A stretch of DNA of 64,000 nucleotides from Paenibacillus endoradicis (GCF_024721975.1 NZ_JANQBB010000008.1:124001-188000); one strand, 5' to 3'; positions 7,419-16,830 are shown, counted from the stretch's first letter. Numbers and translations: made by a program. Notes: generated by a model from the letters alone, not told the origin.

Positions 7419-9882
7419 AGGAGAAGCGGAAGCATATTTCACATATCGCTTATTCACTACAATATTATTGTTCGGTTTATTAGCGGAATGGTTAATACCT
7501 TGGCTACATGCTGGTGAGTGGACAGAACTATTACAACCTCGTGCCTTACTAGTGGTAATAGGTACAATGCTCATCGTTGGTTTATTTCGCGCGCGAGTAG
7601 TAACTCATGTAACTATTGCTATATTATGCTCTGTCATCACATTAATGTTGTTATTTAAAGGCGATCAGCAAACGAGTTGGAATTGGCTTATTCATTTTGT
7701 GCCAGAGCTTGGCAAAGATATTTCTCAAATGTTTAGTTATGGCATTTTTTATATGTCTGATGAGATTCGAATTTTATTATTGTTTGCAGGTTGGATATTG
7801 TTAGCTCCTGCATTACAATCACTTATTTGGTATCATCAAATCGCTTTTTCATTGCTTGCGACGACGGTAATCTATTTATTAATACTGTACACGTCACTAG
7901 GTATCGATCTGTTCTATGCATTGTTAAGGGTATTGGTGGAAGGTATATTGTTAATGGCATTAACGACAATGCCTAAGTTAAGAAGAAAATTGGTTATTAG
8001 TCATGCGTGGCATGGAATGGCTATGCATCAGTGGATTGGTGTAGTGATGCTTACCGTGATCATGCTTGGTGGAGGTTTTCTATGGAGTCAATCAAAGGAA
8101 CGAGACTTGGAACCCGTCGCATGGGCTAATGTCTTTTCTGAGTCGTTGGTACAAGATATGTCTGCATTAAGTAGTGAAATTTCAGGTGTACCTTTGAAAA
8201 AAAATGATAGTACTGCTTACAGTTCTAGAAGCGTGGGGGCATCTGGTTACAGTTTTAATGATGATATGTTAGGACAAACGATAAAGCCATCTAAAGATAT
8301 CGTATTCCACGGATGGTCTTCCATAGAAAGCTATTGGAGAGCCGAATCCAAGACGGAGTATGATGGACATGGCTGGGCAGATCAATCACAAGTACTAACG
8401 CTTAAAAGTATTCCTTCGAAAAGTGATGAAGTACTTCAAAGTTGGCATAATAGACAAGGTTGGGTAGGATCAACAATTAAGCAGGAGATAGAGTATGTGA
8501 AGCCACTAGTTGGCATGCCGATTATGCAGTCAGGTATCAATGGTGTAGTTCTAAATTTGAGTGCGGTTAATCCTGAAAGAGATTTGCAAAATTATATTGT
8601 AGGGGTCGAGACTAGTTCGATCTACGCTCCAACAACTGAATCAAACATCAAAAGCTACAGCATTATAACAGAGTTACCGATTACTGACGAGGCTGTATTG
8701 CGAGATATCAAACCTATAGAGTCAGACACTGCGGAAAAGTTATGGCAAGCCGATACACTAGATCGATATTTGCAATTGCCAGATACTCTTCCTGCTCGTG
8801 TAGCAGCTCTAGCTGCAGAAGTTTCCGGTGGAGGGTTAACGAGTCGCTATGACCAAGTGAAAGCTATCGAGCAATATCTGAAAAACAATTATAAGTATAC
8901 ATTAAACAGTACTGTACCTGCAGCAACAGAGGACTTTGTTGATCAATTTCTATTTGAACAACAAGAAGGTTATTGTGTTCATTTCTCTACAGCTATGGTA
9001 ATTATGCTTAGATCTCAAGATATTCCTGCAAGGTGGGTTAAAGGATATGGAATGGGGGAAGGTATCGATGAACGAACGACGGAAGCGGGAGTGGTTGAAA
9101 CATTATATGAGGTTCGAGAAAGTGATGCTCATGCTTGGGTTGAAGTATACTTCCCAACGATTGGTTGGGTTCCGTTCGATCCAACACCTACAGTAGATTC
9201 GGATGAACATGTAAGTTCGTTATCTCGATTTAGTCAGTTATGGAATGAGACTCTTACTAATTCAATTGTTTTTCTTAATTCATTGAATAGTACTCAAATG
9301 TTAATTGGTTTAGTAACTAGTCTAATCGTTATCGTTACATTTGTGATGATGTGGATGAATCGCTATAGGTTTAAGCTGAATGCCAATCTTCGTGGATATG
9401 CCAAAGCGTATGTCTTATTGAAATCAAGTAGTCAATTGGTAATGCAAGCGCTTACGAATGATGGGGAATTACCATCACGAAATGGTGCAAAATCAAATGA
9501 GTTACAAAGAGCGAGAGAGAATCAACAGAAGAGCATAGATAATGTGCATCATAGCTTATTCCAAGCAGCTAACTATGTGTTGCAGAAGTATGAAATACGG
9601 CTGGGGATGCAAGATGGTCAGCAGTTGCAAGTGACAACTTGGCGTACTCGAATTAGTGCATTGCATGGTTTATCTGGTTCAAAATATGATCAATCGCTTA
9701 CTTTGGTGTTGCAATGGCTTGAACAAGGGAATTACAATAATCCATCTCAACAAACGTTACCTGAACCGAAGGTATTACGACAGGTTTTAATATCTTTGTT
9801 GCCAAGGTATGGATTGAGATTAAGTAAGCATAGACGCAATCAATTGAATAGTGTTCATATTGATCGATCAGCTACTCCGTGA
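7405..9882 (+). CDS. Membrane transglutaminase-like protein (TgpA type)
   Basis: Large membrane protein of 825 residues with several N-terminal hydrophobic segments (about residues 15-230), an extracellular transglutaminase-like domain, and one more membrane segment near residue 635 followed by a DUF4129-like cytoplasmic tail. The catalytic triad is visible: Cys524 (EGYCVHF), His576 (DAHAWVEV) and Asp592 (WVPFDPTP). It probably works on cell-surface proteins or wall-linked substrates together with the MoxR and DUF58 proteins. ATG at 7405 follows AGAAGGAAG by about 8 bases; a GTG at 7396 is less well placed. The start lies inside the DUF58 gene (14-base overlap). Terminator follows at 9952. 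Confidence 0.88.
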   Translation: MHQARGEAEAYFTYRLFTTILLFGLLAEWLIPWLHAGEWTELLQPRALLVVIGTMLIVGLFRARVVTHVTIAILCSVITLMLLFKGDQQTSWNWLIHFVPELGKDISQMFSYGIFYMSDEIRILLLFAGWILLAPALQSLIWYHQIAFSLLATTVIYLLILYTSLGIDLFYALLRVLVEGILLMALTTMPKLRRKLVISHAWHGMAMHQWIGVVMLTVIMLGGGFLWSQSKERDLEPVAWANVFSESLVQDMSALSSEISGVPLKKNDSTAYSSRSVGASGYSFNDDMLGQTIKPSKDIVFHGWSSIESYWRAESKTEYDGHGWADQSQVLTLKSIPSKSDEVLQSWHNRQGWVGSTIKQEIEYVKPLVGMPIMQSGINGVVLNLSAVNPERDLQNYIVGVETSSIYAPTTESNIKSYSIITELPITDEAVLRDIKPIESDTAEKLWQADTLDRYLQLPDTLPARVAALAAEVSGGGLTSRYDQVKAIEQYLKNNYKYTLNSTVPAATEDFVDQFLFEQQEGYCVHFSTAMVIMLRSQDIPARWVKGYGMGEGIDERTTEAGVVETLYEVRESDAHAWVEVYFPTIGWVPFDPTPTVDSDEHVSSLSRFSQLWNETLTNSIVFLNSLNSTQMLIGLVTSLIVIVTFVMMWMNRYRFKLNANLRGYAKAYVLLKSSSQLVMQALTNDGELPSRNGAKSNELQRARENQQKSIDNVHHSLFQAANYVLQKYEIRLGMQDGQQLQVTTWRTRISALHGLSGSKYDQSLTLVLQWLEQGNYNNPSQQTLPEPKVLRQVLISLLPRYGLRLSKHRRNQLNSVHIDRSATP

Positions 9883-9951
9883 TAATCTTTGTCCACCACA
9901 TAAATAAAGTCAATATTTGTAAATAAAAGCAGTAACAATTGGTAAATAGAG

Positions 9952-10001
9952 AAAACCTTGCAATATTTCGTGAACTAATAGCGAAATAAGTAAGGTTTTT
10001 T
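9952..10001 (+). terminator. Terminator of the MoxR/DUF58/transglutaminase operon
   Basis: Long stem AAAACCTT-x3-ATATTTCG / CGAAATA-x3-AAGGTTTT with an interior loop, ending in a run of six T. Confidence 0.82.
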
Positions 10002-10022
10002 ACATAGAAGTGGGTAGTGACC

Positions 10023-10052
10023 TTGACTATGCGGAAGCGGTATAGCTATAAT
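10023..10052 (+). promoter_or_regulatory. SigA-type promoter of guaA
   Basis: TTGACT (10023-10028), 18-bp spacer, TATAAT (10047-10052). The start codon is 28 bases beyond the -10, leaving a very short leader with no room for a riboswitch. Confidence 0.7.
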
Positions 10053-10080
10053 TATCACATTAATATTGGGAGGCTCGGTC

Positions 10081-11619
10081 ATGACTAAACAGAACGAAAT
10101 CATCGTTGTTCTCGACTTCGGTGGACAATACAATCAATTAATTGCAAGACGTATTCGTGATTTAGGCGTTTACAGTGAATTACTACCTTATAATACTTCT
10201 GCGGAACGTATTCGTGAAATTAATCCAAAAGGTATCGTATTCTCTGGTGGTCCAGCAAGTGTTTATGAGGAAAATTCACCACTTGTTGACCCAGCAGTCT
10301 ACGATTTAAATATTCCTATTTTCGGTATTTGCTATGGTATGCAAATGATTTCTCACCAATTGAACGGTAAAGTTGAACGTGCTGGCAAACGTGAATATGG
10401 TAAAGCAGACGTACAATTTATCGAAGGTAGCACAATTGCAACTGGTCTTGAAAGCTCTCAAACGGTATGGATGAGTCATAGTGACCTTGTTATTGAACCT
10501 CCAACAGGTTTCAAAGTTGATGCGAGTACGGAACATGCACCAATCGCTGCAATGAGTAATGATGAGCGCAAAATATTTGCGGTTCAATTCCATCCAGAGG
10601 TTCGTCATTCAATTCAAGGTAACGAAATGATTCATAACTTCTTGTACAACGTGTGTAAAGTTGAAGGTAACTGGACGATGGAATCATTCATCGAAGATAC
10701 TATTGCTGACATTCGTAAGCAGGTTGGTAAAGAGAAAGTGCTTTGTGCACTATCTGGTGGTGTAGATTCTTCTGTTGTTGCAATTCTATTGCATAAAGCA
10801 ATTGGTGATCAATTGACTTGTATGTTTATCGATCATGGTCTACTACGTAAAGATGAAGCTGAAGGCGTAATGGAAACATTCGTTGGCAAATTCGATATGA
10901 AAGTTGTCAAAATCGATGCTCAAGAGCGCTTCTTAAGCAAGTTGAAAGGCGTAGATGATCCAGAGCAAAAACGAAAAATTATCGGAAATGAATTTATCTA
11001 TGTATTCCAAGAGGAATCAGATAAATTCGATGATTTCAAATATCTTGCACAAGGTACGCTATACACGGATATCGTAGAAAGTGGTACTGCAACTGCACAA
11101 ACAATTAAATCTCACCATAACGTTGGTGGACTTCCTGATGACATCAAATTCGAACTAGTAGAACCGCTTAAAGCGTTGTTCAAAGACGAAGTTCGTAAAG
11201 TTGGGGAAGAATGCGGTCTTCCAAGTGAAATCGTATGGCGTCAACCATTCCCAGGTCCAGGTCTTGCGATTCGTGTACTTGGCGAAGTAACAGAGGACAA
11301 GTTGAAGATCGTTCGTGACTCTGATGCTATTCTTCGTGAAGAAATCATCAAAGCAGGCCTTGATCGTGAAATCTGGCAATACTTCACTGCACTACCTAAC
11401 ATGAAATCTGTAGGAGTTATGGGTGACGCTCGTACGTACTCTTACACAGTAGGTATTCGTGCAGTAACATCTATCGATGGTATGACAGCTGACTGGGCTC
11501 GTATCCCTTGGGATATCTTAGAGAAGATCTCTGTTCGTATCGTTAATGAAGTAGACAACGTTAACCGCATTGTCTACGATGTAACTTCTAAGCCACCAGC
11601 TACAATCGAGTGGGAGTAA
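10081..11619 (+). CDS. guaA: GMP synthase (glutamine-hydrolysing)
   Basis: Converts XMP, ATP and glutamine to GMP, the last step of guanylate synthesis in the cytoplasm. N-terminal class I glutamine amidotransferase with nucleophile Cys84 (FGICYGMQ) and the QFHPEV histidine; then the ATP-pyrophosphatase domain with SGGVDSS at residues 225-231; then the dimerisation domain ending in the conserved [11 protein letters not shown] tail. The 512 residues fit the family. ATG at 10081 follows GGGAGG by 8 bases; a TTG inside the ribosome site region is not used. A degenerate copy of its last 40 or so bases lies 1.3 kb downstream (12925-12967). Confidence 0.98.
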   Translation: MTKQNEIIVVLDFGGQYNQLIARRIRDLGVYSELLPYNTSAERIREINPKGIVFSGGPASVYEENSPLVDPAVYDLNIPIFGICYGMQMISHQLNGKVERAGKREYGKADVQFIEGSTIATGLESSQTVWMSHSDLVIEPPTGFKVDASTEHAPIAAMSNDERKIFAVQFHPEVRHSIQGNEMIHNFLYNVCKVEGNWTMESFIEDTIADIRKQVGKEKVLCALSGGVDSSVVAILLHKAIGDQLTCMFIDHGLLRKDEAEGVMETFVGKFDMKVVKIDAQERFLSKLKGVDDPEQKRKIIGNEFIYVFQEESDKFDDFKYLAQGTLYTDIVESGTATAQTIKSHHNVGGLPDDIKFELVEPLKALFKDEVRKVGEECGLPSEIVWRQPFPGPGLAIRVLGEVTEDKLKIVRDSDAILREEIIKAGLDREIWQYFTALPNMKSVGVMGDARTYSYTVGIRAVTSIDGMTADWARIPWDILEKISVRIVNEVDNVNRIVYDVTSKPPATIEWE

Positions 11620-11651
11620 GTTGGGTGATAACTTATGTTGTCAATCGCTTG

Positions 11652-11680
11652 GAATCCTTGATTAATAAGGGTTCTTTGCA
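11652..11680 (+). terminator. Weak terminator-like hairpin after guaA
   Basis: AATCCTT / AAGGGTT with a 7-base loop (one G-T pair), followed only by CTTTGC. It may be helped by the stronger hairpin at 11730. Confidence 0.35.
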
Positions 11681-11729
11681 TTGATTGCATCCGAAATCCA
11701 CTTACATCTGCATCAATAGTGTACAAAAT

Positions 11730-11776
11730 TACTCTCTTTTATTTGCGTTGTTTTGCATATAGAAGGGAGTATTTTT
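11730..11776 (+). terminator. Terminator hairpin with ATTTGC core (family member 1)
   Basis: TACTCTCTTTTATTTGC paired imperfectly with GCATATAGAAGGGAGTA, then TTTTT. It shares the ATTTGC-8nt-GCAAAT core with hairpins at 12991, 13251, 14884 and 27712; this is the most degenerate member (GCATAT). Confidence 0.75.
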
Positions 11777-11876
11777 ATGATTAAAATCAATGAGTAATAT
11801 ATAATGAAAATTAATCTGAATGAAAAGTGAGTATATGAACGAATTGAAAAATTGATTTGAGAAATGAGGGTAGCTA

Positions 11877-12884
11877 ATGGTGTTTTTACGAGAATTCTTC
11901 GCCCAGCCTGTTGTGAAGAGAATTTTATTTTTACTGCTGGTTGCTTTACTGCTGTTCAGCCTTAGAAGTATGATAAATTTATTGCTACTATTGTTCCTGG
12001 TAACTTTCGTGATGGGTCGCCTGGAGGGAGTCATCACGAAAGGACTTTCTCGCTTCTTTCCCGTTTCACCGATAGTAGTGAATATTGTGCTATACGTGTT
12101 ACTTTTGTCCGGGCTGGTGTTTAGTCTTATTAATTATGTGCCTAAGCTCGTGAATCAAGTAGCGGATATGTATAACAGTACCACCCATTTCTTAACCGCC
12201 CCTCAAAATAATGAGACTGCTCAGACGGTAGCCGCAATGCTTGAAAAATTGGACTTCCAAAAATATTGGGGTAGTGCGGTTAATTATATTATGAAACTGG
12301 GGAAATGGCTGGAAATCATTCTTTTCGTTATTATACTGAGCTTCTTCTATCTGCTTCAAAGAAACAAAGTTGTGAAGTTTACAATGAAATTTCGTGACAG
12401 CAAAATTGGCTGGTTGTATAAGGAATTTGAATATTTTGGTCGGAAGTTTACTTCTTCTTTCGGTAAAGTAATCGAAGTACAGCTCTTGATCGCGGTGTTC
12501 AATACGATTCTAACGATCGTTGGTCTATGGATTTTTGGGTTTCCGTACCTCTTCGCGCTTACAATTATGGTATTCCTGTTAAGCCTTATTCCAGTGGCAG
12601 GTGTTATGATCTCATTTATTCCGATAGGCATTATTGGATACCAGATTGGCGGATTGACATTGGTCCTGTGGACTGTTGGTATGATTATTGTTATTCATGG
12701 TATTGAGACTTATATACTTAATCCAAAGTTATATGCTCAAAAAACAAAATTGCCAATGTTTTATACATTTATAATCCTTATATTCTCACAGCATTTCATG
12801 GGAATATGGGGGTTGATTATCGGAATTCCAATTTTCATGTTTTTACTTGATGTGCTCGACGTTGACCAATCTAGTGAAAACTGA
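11877..12884 (+). CDS. AI-2E family permease-like membrane protein
   Basis: Polytopic membrane protein of 335 residues in the PF01594 family, which includes YtvI, YueF and TqsA-like proteins. Hydrophobic segments cover residues 14-55, 62-83, about 140-160 and most of 195-330, with the family's closing GIWGLIIGIPIF motif near residue 310. Members export autoinducer-2 or act as ion transporters in some species, but most have no proven substrate, so I assign only the family. Ribosome site GAGGG precedes the ATG. It lies between guaA and a relic of the guaA 3' end, so it may have entered the locus with a duplication. Confidence 0.85.
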   Translation: MVFLREFFAQPVVKRILFLLLVALLLFSLRSMINLLLLLFLVTFVMGRLEGVITKGLSRFFPVSPIVVNIVLYVLLLSGLVFSLINYVPKLVNQVADMYNSTTHFLTAPQNNETAQTVAAMLEKLDFQKYWGSAVNYIMKLGKWLEIILFVIILSFFYLLQRNKVVKFTMKFRDSKIGWLYKEFEYFGRKFTSSFGKVIEVQLLIAVFNTILTIVGLWIFGFPYLFALTIMVFLLSLIPVAGVMISFIPIGIIGYQIGGLTLVLWTVGMIIVIHGIETYILNPKLYAQKTKLPMFYTFIILIFSQHFMGIWGLIIGIPIFMFLLDVLDVDQSSEN

Positions 12885-12924
12885 TATATGGAAAAACCTC
12901 CCTTACATTTTTAAAAAATATCCT

Positions 12925-12967
12925 CTACTATGTAACTTCTAAACCGTCAGCTACAATTGAATGGCAT
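12925..12967 (+). pseudogene. Relic of the guaA 3' end
   Basis: From about 12930 the sequence matches the last part of guaA (about 11576-11614) at 33 of 38 aligned positions; the five differences in the well-aligned 36-base core are all transitions. In frame it reads VTSKPSATIEW, against [11 protein letters not shown] in GuaA, and continues to a stop at 12991 in unrelated sequence. No more of the gene is recognisable upstream. Confidence 0.8.
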
Positions 12968-12990
12968 AGTGCTCATAAAGTAAATTATTA

Positions 12991-13038
12991 AACTCAAGTT
13001 CATTTGCGTTATTAGGCAAATGAACTTGAGTTTTTTTG
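12991..13038 (+). terminator. Terminator hairpin with ATTTGC core (family member 2)
   Basis: Perfect 17-bp stem: AACTCAAGTTCATTTGC (12991-13007), loop gttattag, GCAAATGAACTTGAGTT (13016-13032), then seven T. Confidence 0.88.
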
Positions 13039-13250
13039 TGTCACATGATATGTGACTAAGAACCCTTTCTAAACAAGGGATTTCAGTCATATTATAAAAA
13101 TAATCTCTCATTTATCTGTAACTGTTTTCTTCAAAATTCACTCTCTTGCCCTTCACTAGCACAACGTAATGCAAACGTAGCAGCGGAACTTGGCATGGTA
13201 GTAATTGATGCATCTGTCTAAGGTGCTTATAAGATAAATGAATTGTAAAT
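13039..13250. other. Gene-free stretch with a short decayed coding remnant
   Basis: Two small hairpins lie at about 13040-13056 (GTCACAT / ATGTGAC) and 13072-13090 (CCCTT / AAGGG). From about 13152 the forward frame reads LAQRNANVAAELGMVVIDASV and stops, resuming after the stop as GAYKINEL. It looks like protein-coding debris, but I cannot name the parent family. Confidence 0.35.
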
Positions 13251-13300
13251 AAAAACTCTCTTTATTTGCGAAATTACTCAAATAGAAGAGAGTTTTTATT
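13251..13300. terminator. Terminator hairpin with ATTTGC core (family member 3), likely bidirectional
   Basis: AAAACTCTCTTTATTTG paired with CAAATAGAAGAGAGTTTT across an 8-10-base loop, with T-runs outward on both strands. On the minus strand it lies 50 bases after the stop of the Ena-like gene at 13350-13739. Confidence 0.8.
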
Positions 13301-13349
13301 TTAAAAATTTTTAATGCTATTGTGAAAGTGCAATTCTAATATTATCAGA

Positions 13350-13739
13350 TTAGAATCTCAAGCCAACCGTTAAATCTAATTCTAATGTTCCAGTGCAAAA
13401 CATATCTGGTGTTGGAGTTGCGCCATCTGTACAGGTAACCGCAATTTGGTTAAGTCCTGTAACGGATGTAACAGCAGAGCCACCATTAACAATTGTATAT
13501 CCTTGAGTTGTAGTACCTCGTACTGATAACGTAACTGTACAGTCTGAGGTGTTTGTAAAAATAACAATTGCATCCGGATTAACGGTTGACAATGATTGGA
13601 AAACTGTTCTAGTAGTATTATCACATGCTTGACGAATCGGTACACATCTCACAAATTCTTTTACCACTTTTTTGTTTTCACAAAGATCTGCAACGGTTAC
13701 TACATTAGTTGGTCCACAGCAATTTTTTTCGTTTGCCAT
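13350..13739 (-). CDS. Ena-like (DUF3992) endospore appendage subunit, candidate
   Basis: Small 129-residue protein with a short Cys-containing N-terminal arm (Cys7, Cys8) and a beta-rich core: a RCVPIRQACD stretch, an IFTNTSDCTV strand, a VNGGSAVTSVTGLNQIAVTC stretch with conserved Gly-Gly-Ser, and a FCTGTLELDL ending. This resembles, from memory, the Ena/DUF3992 subunits of disulfide-linked endospore fibres (N-terminal CC arm plus jelly-roll core). It is paralogous to the divergent gene at 13948-14448. Start is supported by AAAGGAGG 8 bases upstream. No signal peptide, as expected for a protein assembled inside the mother cell. Family assignment is by eye; another spore-surface protein is possible. 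Confidence 0.6.
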   Translation of the reverse strand: MANEKNCCGPTNVVTVADLCENKKVVKEFVRCVPIRQACDNTTRTVFQSLSTVNPDAIVIFTNTSDCTVTLSVRGTTTQGYTIVNGGSAVTSVTGLNQIAVTCTDGATPTPDMFCTGTLELDLTVGLRF

Positions 13740-13947
13740 TCTATCTCCTCCTTTGATACTTTATGGTATTAGCGACTTTGTAATTTTGAACGGGTAAAAT
13801 ATACTAACTTATTAGCCTCTTTTATGTAATCTTAAATTCTAGTAGGTAGTAAACTATTTCAATGAAAATAGATAGATATCATAGTTCAATAACACCAAAA
13901 CTACGTACTATATCATGCTAGCAACTCATATAAGAGGAGTGATAATA

Positions 13948-14448
13948 TTGGAGATTGTCAAAATAAAAAGAAGAATAAAAACAAAGAATGCAAACAATAT
14001 TAAAATAGACAATAAGATTAACAATCATCAAGTCACTATTATAAAGGAAAAATGCAATGAAAAAGGATGTCAGAGAAAATGTAATTGTAAGAAAAGACCA
14101 CTTATAAGAAAAAGATTAATAAAAATTCATAGATGTGTTCCTATTCAATCTCAATGTGATCATCACTGCGTTGTACCTATTTTTGCCGCAAATACTTCCC
14201 AATCCTTTATTAGTCATCCATCGGGAACATTTACCATTACAAACAATAGTGATTCCTGTACGATAAAGATCATCATTAAGCAAAAGTCACATCACAAACA
14301 TTTCATTAATGTTGAACCTAAGTCTTCATTTACAGGTGTATTTTCTAATTTGAAACGTATAGACGTTGTATGTAGCAGTCATCTTCCTCACGCCGTATGT
14401 GTAGGTACATTTGAGCTTGATTTGTTATTTATCGCAAAAATTAACTAG
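13948..14448 (+). CDS. Ena-like spore-surface protein with basic Cys-rich N-terminal extension, candidate
   Basis: Paralogue of the divergent 13350-13739 gene. Shared blocks are RCVPIxxxCD, the FTITNNSDSCT strand, a Lys/Ser-rich turn with NVEPKSSFTGVFSNLKRIDVVC, and VCVGTFELDL near the end. It differs by a lysine/asparagine-rich extension of about 65 residues containing CNEKGCQRKCNCKKRP, which could cross-link through disulfides. I chose the TTG at 13948 because AGAGGAGTG lies 7-8 bases before it; the in-frame ATG at 13915 has no ribosome site. A DUF1360 gene follows 13 bases after the stop. Function as a spore appendage or coat component is inferred from the paralogue and neighbour. Confidence 0.55.
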   Translation: MEIVKIKRRIKTKNANNIKIDNKINNHQVTIIKEKCNEKGCQRKCNCKKRPLIRKRLIKIHRCVPIQSQCDHHCVVPIFAANTSQSFISHPSGTFTITNNSDSCTIKIIIKQKSHHKHFINVEPKSSFTGVFSNLKRIDVVCSSHLPHAVCVGTFELDLLFIAKIN

Positions 14449-14461
14449 TAGGAGCTGAATT

Positions 14462-14809
14462 ATGGATAATATTTCTTGGATACAACTAGTAATTCTTATT
14501 CTAGCTTCGTTTAGGGTTACTCATTTAATTGTCTATGATAATATTACTTGGTTTTTACGAGCACCATTTATGATGATTGTACAGGTGACGGATGAGAGTG
14601 GCCAAACCATCCAGCAGGTTCATATAAAAGGTAATGGACTCAGACGTTGGATCGGCACATTGTTAGTTTGTCATTGGTGTGTTGGAATATGGTCTGCTTT
14701 ATTATTAGTAATCCTTTATTACTTTGTTCCACTTTCTTCATTCATTATTTTAGGTTTCGCAGTTGCTGGAATGGGCTCTATAATAGAAAGTCAAATTATA
14801 AGAAAATGA
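14462..14809 (+). CDS. DUF1360 membrane protein (YjcA-like, sporulation)
   Basis: 115 residues with membrane segments at about 8-24, 62-92 and 96-110. The RVTHLIVYD start and the CHWCVGIWSA motif are the DUF1360 (PF07098) hallmarks; B. subtilis YjcA, a sporulation protein, belongs to it as I recall. AGGAG precedes the ATG, and the short distance to the Ena-like gene makes one transcript likely. The role is unknown; the neighbourhood suggests spore envelope assembly. Confidence 0.75.
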   Translation: MDNISWIQLVILILASFRVTHLIVYDNITWFLRAPFMMIVQVTDESGQTIQQVHIKGNGLRRWIGTLLVCHWCVGIWSALLLVILYYFVPLSSFIILGFAVAGMGSIIESQIIRK

Positions 14810-14883
14810 CAATTAATTAAAATTCCAGGCTTGGCTCGTTTTAAGTAGAATTTACATCACCTACAACAAGTGTTCTTAGAAAA

Positions 14884-14926
14884 ACACTCTTTTATTTGCA
14901 CTATTCAGCAAATGAAAGGGTTTTTT
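14884..14926 (+). terminator. Terminator hairpin with ATTTGC core (family member 4)
   Basis: CTCTTTTATTTGC, loop actattca, GCAAATGAAAGGG, then six T. It closes the Ena-like/DUF1360 unit. Confidence 0.78.
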
Positions 14927-15019
14927 CGGGATTTAATGTTATTTATAGGGGATTTGTATATATAACTAATTATATGGTAAAATAAACCATTGAAAAAAAG
15001 AGGAGAGAGGTATTATTCT

Positions 15020-16780
15020 ATGAAAAGAATAAAAATAGTAATATTAATGATGGTATTAATGTGTATATCATTACCAGTACATGCAGAAGAAGCAACGATA
15101 AAAGTTTACTTTGATAACGCTAAAGTGAATTTTACTATTGATCCTGTATTAAAAAACGGGACTACATTTGTCCAATTCAGACCTATTTTTGAATCTCTTG
15201 GATATAAGGTGAGTTGGGATCAGAAACAAAGAAGAGTTATTGCTCATAATAATGATATTGAAATAATTTTGACAGTAGACAGTAAGTTAGCATCTATAAA
15301 CGGTGTCATTAAACAACTAGAGTATCCACCAACAATCTTACAGGGAAATACTCTTGTTCCTATCAGATTTGTAAGTGAAAACAGCGGAAAAGATGTGAAA
15401 TGGGATACTAAGAATCGAGAGATACATATTACCTCAAAAGATCAATTATCAAATAATTTATGTAAAACTATAACCGATTGCATAAGTTTAGGTGACGACG
15501 AAACTCTAAAAGAGCTATTAATAACAAATCGAACGATAACAGATGTACAATTTGAAGAAGCTGTTAAAAGTGATAATTACAAGATTGTTAGCCTGCTATT
15601 GGAGCATGGTTATGAACTGGAAAAAATCCCTAACAGTACGAAATCTAAAATATTTAAAATAGCAATAGACAATCGTTCATTTGAAATTATAGAGATGCTT
15701 ATAAATTTCGGTATAGATCCAGATATTGTACTTGATGGGTTTTATCAGCTTACTGCGCTCATACAAGCTGTAAAGAATAACGATTATGACTTAGTCAAAT
15801 TATTGATTGTTAAGGGCGCAGATCCGAGTAAACAATATAAAGGGGAGGATTTTAGTGCTTCCTCAAATAATTGGTATTACACAGCAATAAATTTGGCATA
15901 TGAGTTAAACTATCTAAACATTTACGAATTGTTAATGAATAGTGCCCGTTCAACAGAAGTTATTCCAGATGGAGTAATTATTAACGATATCAAAGATGTC
16001 AGAAGTTATATGAGAACGTATTATTCCACATTAAATACTGATCTTGGCATCATTTCATTATTATTTTCAGTACATGAAAACACCCAAAAAATGTATCCGT
16101 ATGATTACAAAATTAATTATTCGGGTGAAGTATTGATTGATGATAGGCTAGGATTGGGAATCAATCATATAGACATTGAATATTTGCTCACTGATGTTAG
16201 GTTCACTCAAACTCAAAAAGAGGTGTTCGTAAAACAACTGAGAGAGTTTACTGAAAAATATGCTCAAGAACTGATTGCTTTATTACCTAGCAAAAAACTA
16301 ACGGGTGGTTTCTATACATTCACTTCATTTGTACCAAGTTGGGTTCCTAGTGAGCTAAGGGGAGTAGCAGGTGATGTATTTGGTTCGTCTAGCAATCAAT
16401 TTCTAACATGGACAAATTACACTAATGATAGTTCAACCAATTACTACGCAACTAATATAAGTGAGTTTCACTGGTATGGATATTTTGATAATGGTAATCT
16501 AACAACGGATATTCCATTGCGTTCAATATTTATTTCAAATGAGCTTTATAAACTAGAAATTGGAGAGTCTTTCGCTATACCTTACCGCCTTCTGCCAGAA
16601 GAAGCTACAGATGCTCAGCTAGTATGGGAAGTTTTTCATCCTGATATCGCTAGTATTGATTCAAACGGAGTTGTGTATGGATTAAGAGATGGAATGACTT
16701 CAGTCAAAGTTTACTCGAAACAGGATCCCAAGATATATGCTTTTGCAATCGTTCAAGTGGGAGATTTAATGAAGAGGTAA
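15020..16780 (+). CDS. Secreted protein: copper-amine-oxidase stalk, ankyrin repeats, Ig-like C-terminus
   Basis: 586 residues. Residues 1-24 are a signal peptide ending HAEEA. Residues about 25-140 form the two-repeat copper-amine-oxidase N-terminal stalk domain (RPIFESLGYKVSWDQ and VPIRFVSENSGKDVKWD blocks), common in Paenibacillus surface proteins and unrelated to amine oxidase activity. Residues about 146-307 hold ankyrin-like repeats (AVKSDNYKIVSLLLEHG, AVKNNDYDLVKLLIVKGADP). A middle part is unassigned, and residues about 504-584 look like a bacterial Ig-like domain. ATG at 15020 follows AGAGGAGAGAGG and begins the signal peptide; the in-frame TTG at 14990 would put charged residues ahead of it. 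Function unknown; the domains suggest protein binding at the cell surface. Confidence 0.8.
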   Translation: MKRIKIVILMMVLMCISLPVHAEEATIKVYFDNAKVNFTIDPVLKNGTTFVQFRPIFESLGYKVSWDQKQRRVIAHNNDIEIILTVDSKLASINGVIKQLEYPPTILQGNTLVPIRFVSENSGKDVKWDTKNREIHITSKDQLSNNLCKTITDCISLGDDETLKELLITNRTITDVQFEEAVKSDNYKIVSLLLEHGYELEKIPNSTKSKIFKIAIDNRSFEIIEMLINFGIDPDIVLDGFYQLTALIQAVKNNDYDLVKLLIVKGADPSKQYKGEDFSASSNNWYYTAINLAYELNYLNIYELLMNSARSTEVIPDGVIINDIKDVRSYMRTYYSTLNTDLGIISLLFSVHENTQKMYPYDYKINYSGEVLIDDRLGLGINHIDIEYLLTDVRFTQTQKEVFVKQLREFTEKYAQELIALLPSKKLTGGFYTFTSFVPSWVPSELRGVAGDVFGSSSNQFLTWTNYTNDSSTNYYATNISEFHWYGYFDNGNLTTDIPLRSIFISNELYKLEIGESFAIPYRLLPEEATDAQLVWEVFHPDIASIDSNGVVYGLRDGMTSVKVYSKQDPKIYAFAIVQVGDLMKR

Positions 16781-16830
16781 CTTATTTATTGAGTGGGAAT
16801 AACAGAATAGCAACGAAGATTCTTTCATGT

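Noticed and set aside
13382..13645. 87-codon minus-strand frame inside the Ena-like gene
   Set aside because: Same strand but a different frame from 13350-13739, which has the strong ribosome site and the paralogue match.
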